From: Verrucomicrobiales bacterium
Lineage (GTDB): Bacteria > Verrucomicrobiota > Verrucomicrobiia > Verrucomicrobiales > DEV007
NCBI GenBank assembly: GCA_029213265.1
Contig: JARGNG010000009.1
Span: forward strand, 114,048 to 157,172
Length of the DNA: 43,125 nucleotides
Reading direction: 5' to 3'
A model generated the notes under the pieces. It ran no database searches, was not told the origin of the DNA, and worked only from the letters and a program-made list of their open reading frames with translations. Shown in pieces: positions 32,913 through 41,001 of this stretch (positions are counted from its first letter, which is position 1; every line of letters begins with the position of its first letter). Made by a program: the position numbers and the translations under genes.

Positions 32913-34958
32913 TCAGTTCTGTGTCCGGAGATACTCTTCGATTTCGAACTGAGCCCGGCAGGGCGGCTTTCCATCTGCGGGGCGATACTGATTGCTGAGA
33001 TCGTGATCAAGAATCCGCGCCTTTGTATTGTCTCTCCACTGGATTTCAAAATACTCCCGCAACTGGTTTCTCAACTTCCGATCGTAAACGGGAAACACCG
33101 TTTCGACCCTGGAATCGAAGTTTCGTGGAAGAAAGTCAGCCGAAGAAAGGAATACTTCGGGATCGCCTTCGTTCTCGAAACTGAACATGCGACTGTGTTC
33201 GAGGTATTTATCCACGATGCTGATCGCTTCGATTTTGCTGTCTTCCTCGAGGACGAGAGAAAACATACTTCGGACAATCAATCGTACGGGAACGCCTGCG
33301 GCGGCAGCGCGCTGGATGAGTTCGTTGGTTTCGTGATCCGAAAAATTGTTCACTTTGATCGAAATTCCCGCCGTCTGCCCTGCCTTGTGACTGGCGATTT
33401 CCCGCTCGATCTTCTCGCGGAGGAAATTCCGGAGATCAAAAGGCGCTGCGAGCAAGTGCCGCAGTTTGGGGGGGTGATAGGATCGCTTGAAGAATCGGGC
33501 GATTTCCGCAGCATCTTCGCCGAATTCCTGGTTGTAGGTCATCAACATGTGATCCGCAAAGATCTCAGCGGTATCTTCGTTGAAGTTTCCCGTCCCGAGA
33601 ACGGTGTAGTAGCGATCTTTGCCGGACTCCTTCCGCGTGATCAGCGTCATCTTGCTGTGAACCTTCAGGCCCTGCACCCCGAGCTGGACCTGAACTCCGG
33701 CATCCCGGTAGCGGCTTGCCCACTTGATGTTGGCTTCCTCATCAAAGCGGGCCTGTGGTTCCACGAGAACGAATACCTCTTTCCCGTTGCGGGCGGCCGC
33801 CTGGAGCGCTCCGGCAACACAGGAGTTTTTGGCGAGACGATACTGGGTCATCGCGATGCTTTTTACGAGCGGGTCGATGGAGGCTTCCTGCAGCAAGCGC
33901 ACAAATTCCTGAAACGGCTGATACGGAATGTGCAAAAGGATATCCCGCCTCCGGATTGAGGAAAAGAGGCTGCTTGATCGACGCTTGATGGACTTTACAG
34001 GAACCGGTTCGGATTTCGTATAGGTAAGCTTCGTCTTTCCCAGCTTGGGGAAAGCGAGCAGGTCTCTCCGGTTGTGGTAGCGGGCACCCGGGTAAAGCGA
34101 ATCGGAGCGGGCCAGGTTGAGCTTCCGCAAAACAAGATTCAGGAACGGCTTCGGAAAATTCTCGTCAAAATTGGCCCGGACTGGAAGCCCCTCTTCGCGA
34201 GCTTTGAGACTGTCCTCCATCTTCTCGTAGAAGCTCTCGGTGAAGTCGTCATCAAATTCGAGCTCGGAATCCCGGGTGAATTTGATCGCGTAGGAATCGT
34301 AGACGTCGTAAGGGAAAGTCGCGAAGACCTCGTGGAGTCCGAAACGGATGATGTCATCAAGATATATCACCAGTTGTTCGTCAGAGGCCTTCTCCTTGGG
34401 CAACGGTATGAAACGCGGGAGGTTCGTCGGAATCTCGATCAAGGCGTGCATCGGTCTTCCCGTCCCGTCCGATTTGGAAGCCCTCACGGCCAGATACATC
34501 GGCAGGTCCTTCAGCTTCGGCAGTTTGGATGCGGCCTTGAGAATGAGAGGGAAAATATAGGGACTGACCTTGGTGCGGAAGTAGTCGCGGACAAAGGCCC
34601 GCTGAGGTGTCGGGACGGCATTTTCTTCGATCAGGCGGATCCCGTTGGCTTCGAGCCCCTTGGTTACCTGGATGTAGGCAGCGTTAAAATCCTCTCCCTG
34701 GAGCCTCACGAGACGGGTCACCTTTCGAAGTGTCTCTTTCGGGTCCGGTATTCCGAGGCTTTTCCACTCCTCTCCGAGGGAACCGAGTCGCTTCAAGGTG
34801 GCGACTCGAACGCGGAAAAACTCATCGAGATTGGAGCTGTAGATGCCGAGGAATTTCAAACGCTCGAGCAAGGGAACATCGGGATCGGCCGCTTCCTGCA
34901 GCACCCGGGCGTTGAAAGAGAGCCAACTGGTTTCTTTGCTGCGAAAGTCTTCTTCCAT
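32913..34958 (-). CDS. ppk1: Polyphosphate kinase 1
   Basis: The 681-residue enzyme reversibly transfers the ATP gamma-phosphate to polyphosphate. It opens with the family N-terminus (ETSWLSFNARVLQEA, LERLKFLGIYSSNLDEFF). The autophosphorylated His434 sits in LKVHSKMTLI, and the downstream YTVLGTGNFNE and SADFLPRNFDSRVE blocks are as expected. The length matches. It lies 52 bases after the PAP2 gene on the same strand, so polyphosphate and phosphatase functions may be co-expressed. Confidence 0.97.
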   Translation of the reverse strand: MEEDFRSKETSWLSFNARVLQEAADPDVPLLERLKFLGIYSSNLDEFFRVRVATLKRLGSLGEEWKSLGIPDPKETLRKVTRLVRLQGEDFNAAYIQVTKGLEANGIRLIEENAVPTPQRAFVRDYFRTKVSPYIFPLILKAASKLPKLKDLPMYLAVRASKSDGTGRPMHALIEIPTNLPRFIPLPKEKASDEQLVIYLDDIIRFGLHEVFATFPYDVYDSYAIKFTRDSELEFDDDFTESFYEKMEDSLKAREEGLPVRANFDENFPKPFLNLVLRKLNLARSDSLYPGARYHNRRDLLAFPKLGKTKLTYTKSEPVPVKSIKRRSSSLFSSIRRRDILLHIPYQPFQEFVRLLQEASIDPLVKSIAMTQYRLAKNSCVAGALQAAARNGKEVFVLVEPQARFDEEANIKWASRYRDAGVQVQLGVQGLKVHSKMTLITRKESGKDRYYTVLGTGNFNEDTAEIFADHMLMTYNQEFGEDAAEIARFFKRSYHPPKLRHLLAAPFDLRNFLREKIEREIASHKAGQTAGISIKVNNFSDHETNELIQRAAAAGVPVRLIVRSMFSLVLEEDSKIEAISIVDKYLEHSRMFSFENEGDPEVFLSSADFLPRNFDSRVETVFPVYDRKLRNQLREYFEIQWRDNTKARILDHDLSNQYRPADGKPPCRAQFEIEEYLRTQN

Positions 34959-35010
34959 AAGGCGGAAATCCTAACGAAACACGACCGGATTGCGAGTCCT
35001 ACTTTGCGAA

Positions 35011-36411
35011 TTATTCCGCTTTGATTGGGTTCTTGCCGGCGTTCACGACGATCCGACCGGAAAAGTCGTCTTCAATGAGGAGGACATGGGTGGCGGGGCC
35101 TCTTTTCACCAACTTCCCCTCTCCTTCCATGACGGTGTTCTTACCACCACGAACCTTCCACTGAGTTGGTTCGGCCGGATGGAAATAGACTTCGCCATCC
35201 CCTTCGGCGAGTTGGATCAGACCTCCCTCCAGGGGGCGCGGTTCATAGATCCACACCCGGGCACCCATATTCTCAATGCGAAGGCGGTGGATCCGTTCCC
35301 ACGGAAGAGTGACCACGAGTTGCTGATTGGCCTCGGTCAGAAAACCACTTCTTCTCTCGACATAGGCGATCGCGGGAAATTTCCCCTCTCGAGTCTCGAG
35401 ATAGTTCGCCGTGATACCTGAAGTAGGAACTCCGTGACCATAAGCTTCCCCCTCGATGTGAAATTTCTCCCCGGGAACGATTTTGATCTGTCCCACTTCG
35501 AATCGGAGCCGGATATTGATGGGGCCGGTCTTCGTGAAATCCTTGACGAGGTAGTAATTGCGGATGTCGTGGTAGGGCGAAGCGAGGAGAATCCCGGACA
35601 GGACCACGACTCCCGCAGCAGCGGCCAGCAGCTTGACTTTTAAAGGCATCCTGCCCGTCGGAAGGGGCTCCCGCACAAGACCCCGGTCGAGACGCATCGC
35701 ATAAAACAAGCCCATCGCGGAGAACCAGCACACCGCTCCCGCCCAGACGACATCCGAGAAAAAGTGAGCCCCCTGCAGCATCCTCGCAATCCCCATGAAT
35801 CCTCCCAGGGCCAGGGCCGAAACGAGAATGCCGTCGGCCAGTTTGCGACGGTATCGACGCAGCAGGAAAAACCCGCACAGAAAGTAAAAACCCATCGTCG
35901 CGTGTCCGCAGGGGAAGGACTTCCCCTCACTGGCAGGATCAAAGGAGAGGATCTGCTCGAACGCATTGTGTCCCCCGAACTCGTTAATTTCGCGGGGACG
36001 GGGGCGCCCCCAGTATTCCTTGAGAAGCGCATTGGTGATGATGCCGGGGCCCACCACAGCAGTGAGAAAGAGAAACAGGTAGACCCGTCTCCAACGCCGG
36101 AAAGCCGCCTTCGACCACGACAGGAAGAACCCCACGAGGGCGAGGACTACGACCAGAGTGGTCGGGATCGTGCCCAGCCGGTAGAGGGACTTCCAGAAAG
36201 GGTGCTCTCCAAAGCTCCAACTCCCCTGCCCCGCGCGATAGATTCCCTGCTGGGCGGCCATGTCAAAATTCGTCACCCGCACCAGAATTGTCGTTCCGAT
36301 CAGGATGATCAGCGGGACAAGGATCCATCGCCATCGAAACCGGGGCTCCGAAGACTCCTTTTCCAAATCGGAAAGGAGATTTCCGAACCACTGCTGGAAG
36401 AGGGAAAACAT
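35011..36411 (-). CDS. PAP2-family phosphatase with C-terminal beta-rich extension
   Basis: The 466-residue inner-membrane protein has six or more membrane segments and the three PAP2 motifs: KEYWGRPRP at about 131-139, SFPCGHAT near 165-172, and ARMLQGAHFFSD near 209-220. The second motif has Cys where Ser is usual (PCGH rather than PSGH). After a last membrane segment (about 257-278) there is a periplasmic extension to 466 of alternating strands (RLRFEVGQIKIVPGEKFHIEGEAY, QQLVVTLPWERIHRL, GARVWIYEP), which I do not recognise. Substrates of the family are lipid or isoprenoid phosphates. The ATG at 36411 is chosen; an upstream TTG at 36447 would overlap the terminator. Confidence 0.9.
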   Translation of the reverse strand: MFSLFQQWFGNLLSDLEKESSEPRFRWRWILVPLIILIGTTILVRVTNFDMAAQQGIYRAGQGSWSFGEHPFWKSLYRLGTIPTTLVVVLALVGFFLSWSKAAFRRWRRVYLFLFLTAVVGPGIITNALLKEYWGRPRPREINEFGGHNAFEQILSFDPASEGKSFPCGHATMGFYFLCGFFLLRRYRRKLADGILVSALALGGFMGIARMLQGAHFFSDVVWAGAVCWFSAMGLFYAMRLDRGLVREPLPTGRMPLKVKLLAAAAGVVVLSGILLASPYHDIRNYYLVKDFTKTGPINIRLRFEVGQIKIVPGEKFHIEGEAYGHGVPTSGITANYLETREGKFPAIAYVERRSGFLTEANQQLVVTLPWERIHRLRIENMGARVWIYEPRPLEGGLIQLAEGDGEVYFHPAEPTQWKVRGGKNTVMEGEGKLVKRGPATHVLLIEDDFSGRIVVNAGKNPIKAE

Positions 36412-36446
36412 GGTCAAAGGCGTAACCCGCCTCTTTTCGTAACGCA

Positions 36447-36477
36447 AACAGGGTTAGGTGATTGACCTAACCCTGTT
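36447..36477 (-). terminator. 13-bp perfect inverted repeat after the isomerase gene
   Basis: AACAGGGTTAGGT at 36447-36459 and ACCTAACCCTGTT at 36465-36477 pair exactly around a five-base loop. On the minus strand it lies 31 bases after the stop of the sugar isomerase gene and is followed by TTTGCGTT, so it is probably a terminator with a poor U tract. It separates this gene from the PAP2 gene. Confidence 0.65.
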
Positions 36478-36508
36478 GACTGTTGATTGGTTTCGAACGG
36501 CTGCCGGA

Positions 36509-37375
36509 TTAGAGTCCGACGAGCGGGTAAAGATTGTCTTTGCACCACTGCCCGTTCTGCATCGTGATGCCATCAGGATCGTCGACGGCATCATGTGCTT
36601 CGTCCTCACAAATGATCCAGCCCTCGTAGTTCCGGAGAGTGAGCCACTCAGTGATTTTGTGAAAGTCGAGCTTTCCGGTTCCCATCTGCGCCCAGGGCTC
36701 GGGACCGTTTCCGGAGAAGTCCTTGTAGTGAATGTGGTTCACGAGATGCTGCCACTTGTTCAGCGTCTCGATCACATCCATTCCTCCGCGAATGATATGG
36801 CCGACGTCAGGCGTCCATCCGGTTACGGACGGATCGAGGGAGCTGAGCACGACATCGTAGTCATACTGGGTCCGCACGAGAGAGTCAGGCGGGCTGTTCG
36901 GGTGATAGGAGCAGACGAGCCCCGCATCAACACCGCGCTTCGATACCCGGTTGATATTCCGAACGACGTTAAGACGACGACGCTGGAAGTCTTTCGCACG
37001 TCCACTCGGCAGCGTCACGGTGCCAAGCATGGCCCCCGGGAAATGCTGGAGAAAATCAATCGTGAAATCCGCTGCGGCTCGTTCTTCCGGAGTTTCCTCC
37101 TCATTGTCCCAGGCGCAAACGAGCGCGAGGCCGGCGAGTTCCATATTGTGCTCCTGAAGGGTATCCTTCAACTTGATGGGATCGCAGAAATCCCCGAGCC
37201 AATATTTACTGCATCCAAGGGCGCTCTCGGAAATCTCGAGCACCATAGGCTCGATTCCCGTGAAGCCCGCCTCGGAGGCGACTTTGATCATGTGATCCAA
37301 CTTGTTGTCGTAGCCTTTTCCGGTTCCCTGCATGAACCAGGTGTAGACTTCCGATCCGAATTTGATTTTTGACAT
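36509..37375 (-). CDS. Sugar phosphate isomerase/epimerase-like TIM-barrel protein
   Basis: The 288-residue protein belongs to the AP-endonuclease-2-type xylose isomerase-like family. Metal-site features include GIEPMVLE (near 40-47), the strand VTGWTPDVGHIIRGG, the HIHYKDFSG segment, and IICEDEAHDAV at the C-terminal end. Family members act on inositol, keto-sugar or sugar phosphate intermediates; the substrate cannot be read here. The nearby alpha/beta hydrolase gene is upstream on the same strand. A repeated GTAAAAG stretch lies in its 5' region. Confidence 0.88.
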   Translation of the reverse strand: MSKIKFGSEVYTWFMQGTGKGYDNKLDHMIKVASEAGFTGIEPMVLEISESALGCSKYWLGDFCDPIKLKDTLQEHNMELAGLALVCAWDNEEETPEERAAADFTIDFLQHFPGAMLGTVTLPSGRAKDFQRRRLNVVRNINRVSKRGVDAGLVCSYHPNSPPDSLVRTQYDYDVVLSSLDPSVTGWTPDVGHIIRGGMDVIETLNKWQHLVNHIHYKDFSGNGPEPWAQMGTGKLDFHKITEWLTLRNYEGWIICEDEAHDAVDDPDGITMQNGQWCKDNLYPLVGL

Positions 37376-37384
37376 GGGTAGAAG

Positions 37385-37415
37385 AGTAAAAGGTAAAAGG
37401 TGAAAAGTAAAAGGT
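37385..37415. repeat. Short tandem GTAAAAG-like repeat
   Basis: About four imperfect copies of a 7-8 bp unit (GTAAAAG, GTAAAAG, GTGAAAA, GTAAAAG) lie in the leader region of the isomerase gene, ten bases upstream of its start codon. On the minus strand they read as pyrimidine-rich CTTTTAC units. Slippage-prone repeats of this kind could alter spacing or expression. Confidence 0.55.
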
Positions 37416-37487
37416 CTTGGGCGTGAAATCGATGAGCCAGTTCAGGAACCGCTTATATTTTCCCGCCTTTCACGCACCGAGCGGGTT

Positions 37488-38291
37488 TTAGTGAGCCTTG
37501 AGCCAATCGAGAACTCGTGGATTGAAGTCGTCCATCACTTCCCAGTGGAAAGCATGGCCGGCTCCGTCATAGAAGTGGGTATCGCAATTGGGAATCCCGG
37601 CGGAGACCTGCTCTCCCATCCAGAGTGGAGTGAAGATGTCATCCTTTCCGCTAATGACGAGGCACGGGGCTGAGATGTTGCCGAGCTGACTCGTGACGCT
37701 GTGATTCACGCACGCTGCCGCCTGGCCGCGAAGTCCGTGAAGCGGCTGCGGAACCGGATTCGCATCGAAGTCATCCCGTCCGGCGACGAGTCCCTCGTAG
37801 GCTTCGTCGTTGTCCCAGAACGGCTTGGTGAAGATGAGAAGCTGAATCCACTCGAGGAACTGTTTGTTGTCGAGGTGGGCTTTGCACACTTTCATGTGCT
37901 CAAAGGTGGACTTGGCATAGCGATCGCATTCGGACCAGGGGCACATCAGGACAGCGCTTTGAACTTTGTCAGGATGACGAAGGCAGATTTGCTGGGCAAT
38001 AATGGATCCCATCGAAACTCCGACGATCCGGGCTTTTTCAATTCCGAGAGCATCCATAAGGCCGGCGTAGTCGTCCGCCATCATTTCGCTGGAATAGTCA
38101 CCGGCGGGTTTGTCTGTCAGACCGACTCCCCGGTTGTCCGCCTTGATGCAGCGGAACTCTTCGCTCCAGAAATCCGAGTGCGCTTCCCAGACTTCTCCCC
38201 GGGCGGTAATTCCCATAATGAGGATGACAGGATCGCCCGATCCCTGTTCCTCGTAGTACATTTGGATTCCGTTTGTTTCGACGTATGGCAT
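37488..38291 (-). CDS. Alpha/beta hydrolase
   Basis: The 267-residue protein has the alpha/beta hydrolase order: MYYEEQGSGDPVILIMG, the DNRGVGLTDKP oxyanion-side strand, the nucleophile elbow GVSMGS with Ser93, an acid in SGKDDIFTP and a His in GAGHAFHWE. It is cytoplasmic, with no signal. Substrates range from esters to lactones; none can be assigned. It precedes the isomerase gene on the same strand with a 112-base gap. Confidence 0.9.
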   Translation of the reverse strand: MPYVETNGIQMYYEEQGSGDPVILIMGITARGEVWEAHSDFWSEEFRCIKADNRGVGLTDKPAGDYSSEMMADDYAGLMDALGIEKARIVGVSMGSIIAQQICLRHPDKVQSAVLMCPWSECDRYAKSTFEHMKVCKAHLDNKQFLEWIQLLIFTKPFWDNDEAYEGLVAGRDDFDANPVPQPLHGLRGQAAACVNHSVTSQLGNISAPCLVISGKDDIFTPLWMGEQVSAGIPNCDTHFYDGAGHAFHWEVMDDFNPRVLDWLKAH

Positions 38292-38405
38292 AGCTTTTGG
38301 TGAAAATTTAGAGGCGAAAGTGTTTCACGCTCGATCTCTCCTTGTCCAGAAGAATCGGTTTTCCGGCCATGTCGCGATGACGGATTTTCGGATCGGTTTC
38401 CACTC

Positions 38406-38423
38406 TTTTGAAAACGTTCAAAA
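38406..38423. promoter_or_regulatory. Operator-like palindrome upstream of the carbonic anhydrase
   Basis: TTTTGAA at 38406-38412 and TTCAAAA at 38417-38423 are perfect inverted arms separated by AACG. It lies 23 bases before the -35 box of the carbonic anhydrase promoter and is the right size for a dimeric regulator; the regulator is unknown. Confidence 0.4.
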
Positions 38424-38446
38424 ATTTACCTGAAAAGGTGACCGTA

Positions 38447-38475
38447 TTGACGTGCTAAATATATCCTGGTTTTAT
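38447..38475 (+). promoter_or_regulatory. Promoter of the carbonic anhydrase gene
   Basis: TTGACG at 38447-38452 is followed after 17 bases by TTTTAT at 38470-38475. The surrounding bases are AT-rich. A transcription start near 38482 would give a leader of about 70 bases. Confidence 0.45.
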
Positions 38476-38550
38476 TTTCATGTTATTTGATTCAAAAGCA
38501 GGTATTACCAACATCGTGGAAATCGGGTCTGAAACTGACTGCCAAACGAA

Positions 38551-39231
38551 ATGAAAAAGTCCGCTATTCTTTCGTTCGCAGCTTTGGCTGTCTTGAGCCT
38601 CCCTGCTTTCGGCGATGATCTTCCGATAACTGCCGAGCAGCAGAAAGCCCTCACACCCGATGCCGTTCACACGAACTTGATGGAAGGCAACGAGCGATAT
38701 GTTGCCGGAGAGCAATCCGTACGCGGCATCAAGGCAGCGGCCGGCGGCCAGTTTCCGCAGGCCGTGATTCTCTCCTGCCTCGACTCCCGTGTCCCCGTCG
38801 AAGATGTCTTTGACCAGGGAATCGGTGACATCTTTGTCGGTCGCGTTGCCGGAAACGTCGAGAATGTCGATCAGCTTGGTTCCATGGAATTTGCAGCGGG
38901 TGCCGCCGGAGTCAAACTTGTCATGGTTCTCGGACACGAGGCGTGTGGAGCGGTTAAGGGCGCCTGTGACAACGTTGAGTTAGGCAACCTCACCAGGCTT
39001 CTCGAAAAGATTAAGCCGGCGATCAACTCGGTCGAAGGCTACGAAGAAAGCGAGCGCAACTCTAGGAACACGGAGTTTGTGAACAAAGTGATCGAGGCCA
39101 ACGTTCGCCAGACCGTCGCTGATATCCGGAAGCGCAGTGAAGTGCTCGCCGGGATGGAGAAAGAAGGAAAAATCAAGATCGCAGGAGCGACCTGCTCCCT
39201 CCAGGACGGATCAGTTACCCTTCTCGATTAA
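38551..39231 (+). CDS. Periplasmic beta-carbonic anhydrase
   Basis: The 226-residue zinc enzyme interconverts carbon dioxide and bicarbonate. Zinc ligands are Cys76, His129 and Cys132, with the Asp78-Arg80 dyad in SCLDSR; GRVAGN and GHEACGAVKG are as expected for the beta class. A signal peptide (MKKSAILSFAALAVLSLPAFG, cleavage near 21) places it in the periplasm, whereas most beta enzymes are cytoplasmic. It has its own promoter, an upstream palindrome and a strong terminator, so it is a single-gene unit. Confidence 0.95.
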   Translation: MKKSAILSFAALAVLSLPAFGDDLPITAEQQKALTPDAVHTNLMEGNERYVAGEQSVRGIKAAAGGQFPQAVILSCLDSRVPVEDVFDQGIGDIFVGRVAGNVENVDQLGSMEFAAGAAGVKLVMVLGHEACGAVKGACDNVELGNLTRLLEKIKPAINSVEGYEESERNSRNTEFVNKVIEANVRQTVADIRKRSEVLAGMEKEGKIKIAGATCSLQDGSVTLLD

Positions 39232-39275
39232 ACCGCCTTCGGGAACATTTTTCCAAAACTGAAAAGAATCTCCAG

Positions 39276-39313
39276 CCCCCCTTCCGTACCACCGGGAGGG
39301 GGGATTTTTTTTT
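39276..39313 (+). terminator. Intrinsic terminator of the carbonic anhydrase
   Basis: CCCCCCTTCC at 39276-39285 pairs with GGGAGGGGGG at 39294-39303 (one wobble), followed by a nine-T run after one A. Confidence 0.88.
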
Positions 39314-39627
39314 CTGCAGAAAAGCAGTCGCCCGTGGAACGATTCGCCGGAGATCGAGCCCGGGTACGTGGGGGAAGGTCCGGTTTATCGGGGGATTCCC
39401 TCCATTTTCACGCCCTGGGCATAATTACTTGTGTGACGGCGCTGTCACAAAAACTTGAATTTTGTCACATTAAGTCGTTTGCATACCGGACTCCCTTAGC
39501 CAAGATGAGCGTGTTGCGGGTGATCGCTTGCCCCTCCAAATATTCTCTGTGGCCATTGTGTCACACAAGAATGTTGGAGTTCCAGGAGCAGCGATTGTAA
39601 ATCCGGTTTCAACTCAAAACTAACTCA
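39314..39627. promoter_or_regulatory. Porin upstream region with three TGTCACA sites
   Basis: This 314-base gene-free stretch contains TGTCACA at 39443-39449, 39463-39469 and 39559-39565. The first lies in the palindrome TGTGAC-6-GTCACA (39432-39449). The third lies in TTGTGTCACACAA (39556-39568). The first two are 20 bases apart, about two helical turns. The arms recall CRP/FNR-type half sites, but spacing differs from the classical TGTGA-6-TCACA. No clear sigma70 promoter was found. Confidence 0.55.
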
Positions 39628-40872
39628 ATGACAACTACTACTATTCAAAAACTGCTTGCCAGTGCAGGAACCGCAGCAGCCTTTGCCGCGAGTTCCCTCG
39701 TTGCCGGCGATTATGGCAAAGCCATAGTCGACGACAAGATGCCAATCGAAGCTCCGTGGACGATCTGCAACGTCTTCGATTATTCGACTCTCTACGAAGC
39801 AGATTCCGGATTCATCCGTGAAATCTCTCTCAACGGTCGCTATCATGGTCAGGCTGTAAGCCAGAGCAAAGACCTCGGCGGCCAGGATATCGGGTACAAT
39901 AATTGGCAGCACAGACGTTTCCGCCTCGGTATGGACATCGAGTTTGCAGGCAACGTAACGTTGAAAACATCCGCCGATATTTCAGACGGAAGCGGTAGCG
40001 GCACTGGTCTCACTCGTGGTTCTTTCTTCAACGGTTGGGATGAATTTTACATCGACTGGGAGCCTAAGGGTGAAGTCCTGCAGTATGTCGAAATTGGTAA
40101 GCAGAAGGAAGCGATCACTCGTGAGTATGCTACTTCTTCTCGTCAGATTTTGACTGTGGAGCGTTCGCAAATCGTGAATGAGACGACAGACATGAAGCCC
40201 TGGGGCGTCACTGCTGGCTTTAAATTCTTCGGAATGAAGCATGAATTTGGCGGCTGGGTCCACGGCCTCGACGACAACGAGCCCCTCGGGAACTGGATGG
40301 ACAGTGACTCGCGTGGTGGCTTCAGCTATCGCGGTGAGGCATCGCTTACCGACGAAACCAGTCTTCACTTGGATTACGCTTTCACGAACAACTCATCCGG
40401 TTTGGCTAGTCCGCAGGGTAGTGCTGGTGACAGCGAGAATTCCGCATACAACCACGTGATTGCTATCGGATCTGAGTCCGAGTGGGGTCGCTTCGGTTTG
40501 ATCACAGATCTTATCTTCGGAATCAACCGCGAGGCCAGCGGTCTTATTCCTGCAGGACAAGACACCTGGGGTCTCGTTATCCTTCCTTACTACAACATCA
40601 CTGAGAAACTTCAGTTTGTTGCCAAGTATGCTTACATGGATCAGGGGCGTGAGCAACGCACCCAGCGTTTCGGTGAAGGAGCAGGAAACCTCCAGAACGG
40701 TCGTACCCGTGCTGAGAACTACCATACCTTTTATGCGGGTCTCAATTACTACCTTTGCGATCACAACCTGAAGCTCATGGCTGGTTACGAGTATGCAACG
40801 GGTGACGAGATTGGAACCGGAGCCGGTATTAGCTCAGACACCTGGATGCTTGCCATCCGAACTTACTTCTAG
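39628..40872 (+). CDS. Outer-membrane porin, phosphate-selective (OprO/OprP)-like
   Basis: The 414-residue protein has a signal peptide (cleavage near residue 27, SSLVAG) and a beta-barrel pattern of alternating aromatic and polar strands. Examples are FREISLNGRYHG, RRFRLGMDIEFAGNVTLKTSADI and DEFYIDWEPKGEVLQYVEIGKQKEAITREY. It ends in Phe (AIRTYF), the outer-membrane assembly signal. This matches phosphate-selective porins O and P. The actual ion is not known. Codons are biased toward those common in highly expressed genes. A long regulated leader precedes it and a UUCG terminator follows, which suggests abundance and control. Confidence 0.88.
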   Translation: MTTTTIQKLLASAGTAAAFAASSLVAGDYGKAIVDDKMPIEAPWTICNVFDYSTLYEADSGFIREISLNGRYHGQAVSQSKDLGGQDIGYNNWQHRRFRLGMDIEFAGNVTLKTSADISDGSGSGTGLTRGSFFNGWDEFYIDWEPKGEVLQYVEIGKQKEAITREYATSSRQILTVERSQIVNETTDMKPWGVTAGFKFFGMKHEFGGWVHGLDDNEPLGNWMDSDSRGGFSYRGEASLTDETSLHLDYAFTNNSSGLASPQGSAGDSENSAYNHVIAIGSESEWGRFGLITDLIFGINREASGLIPAGQDTWGLVILPYYNITEKLQFVAKYAYMDQGREQRTQRFGEGAGNLQNGRTRAENYHTFYAGLNYYLCDHNLKLMAGYEYATGDEIGTGAGISSDTWMLAIRTYF

Positions 40873-40921
40873 GACTCTTTACGAATCTTCCGCTTATCAT
40901 AGGCGGAAATCCCCTGGTGAA

Positions 40922-40950
40922 AGGGCGGGACTTCGGTTCCGCTCTTTTTT
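40922..40950 (+). terminator. UUCG-loop terminator of the porin
   Basis: AGGGCGGGAC at 40922-40931 pairs with GTTCCGCTCT at 40936-40945 around a TTCG tetraloop, with two wobble pairs and a T run to 40950. Confidence 0.85.
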
Positions 40951-41001
40951 CGTTGGCGGCGGGAGTCCGAATAAGGGATACTCAGCCAGATCGAATTTCC
41001 T

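Noticed and set aside
32910..33959. 349-residue plus-strand frame opposite ppk1
   Set aside because: The minus-strand frame is a complete polyphosphate kinase with catalytic His; the plus frame shows no motif.
36458..37372. 304-residue plus-strand frame opposite the sugar isomerase
   Set aside because: The minus strand encodes a full TIM-barrel protein; the plus frame starts inside the terminator hairpin.
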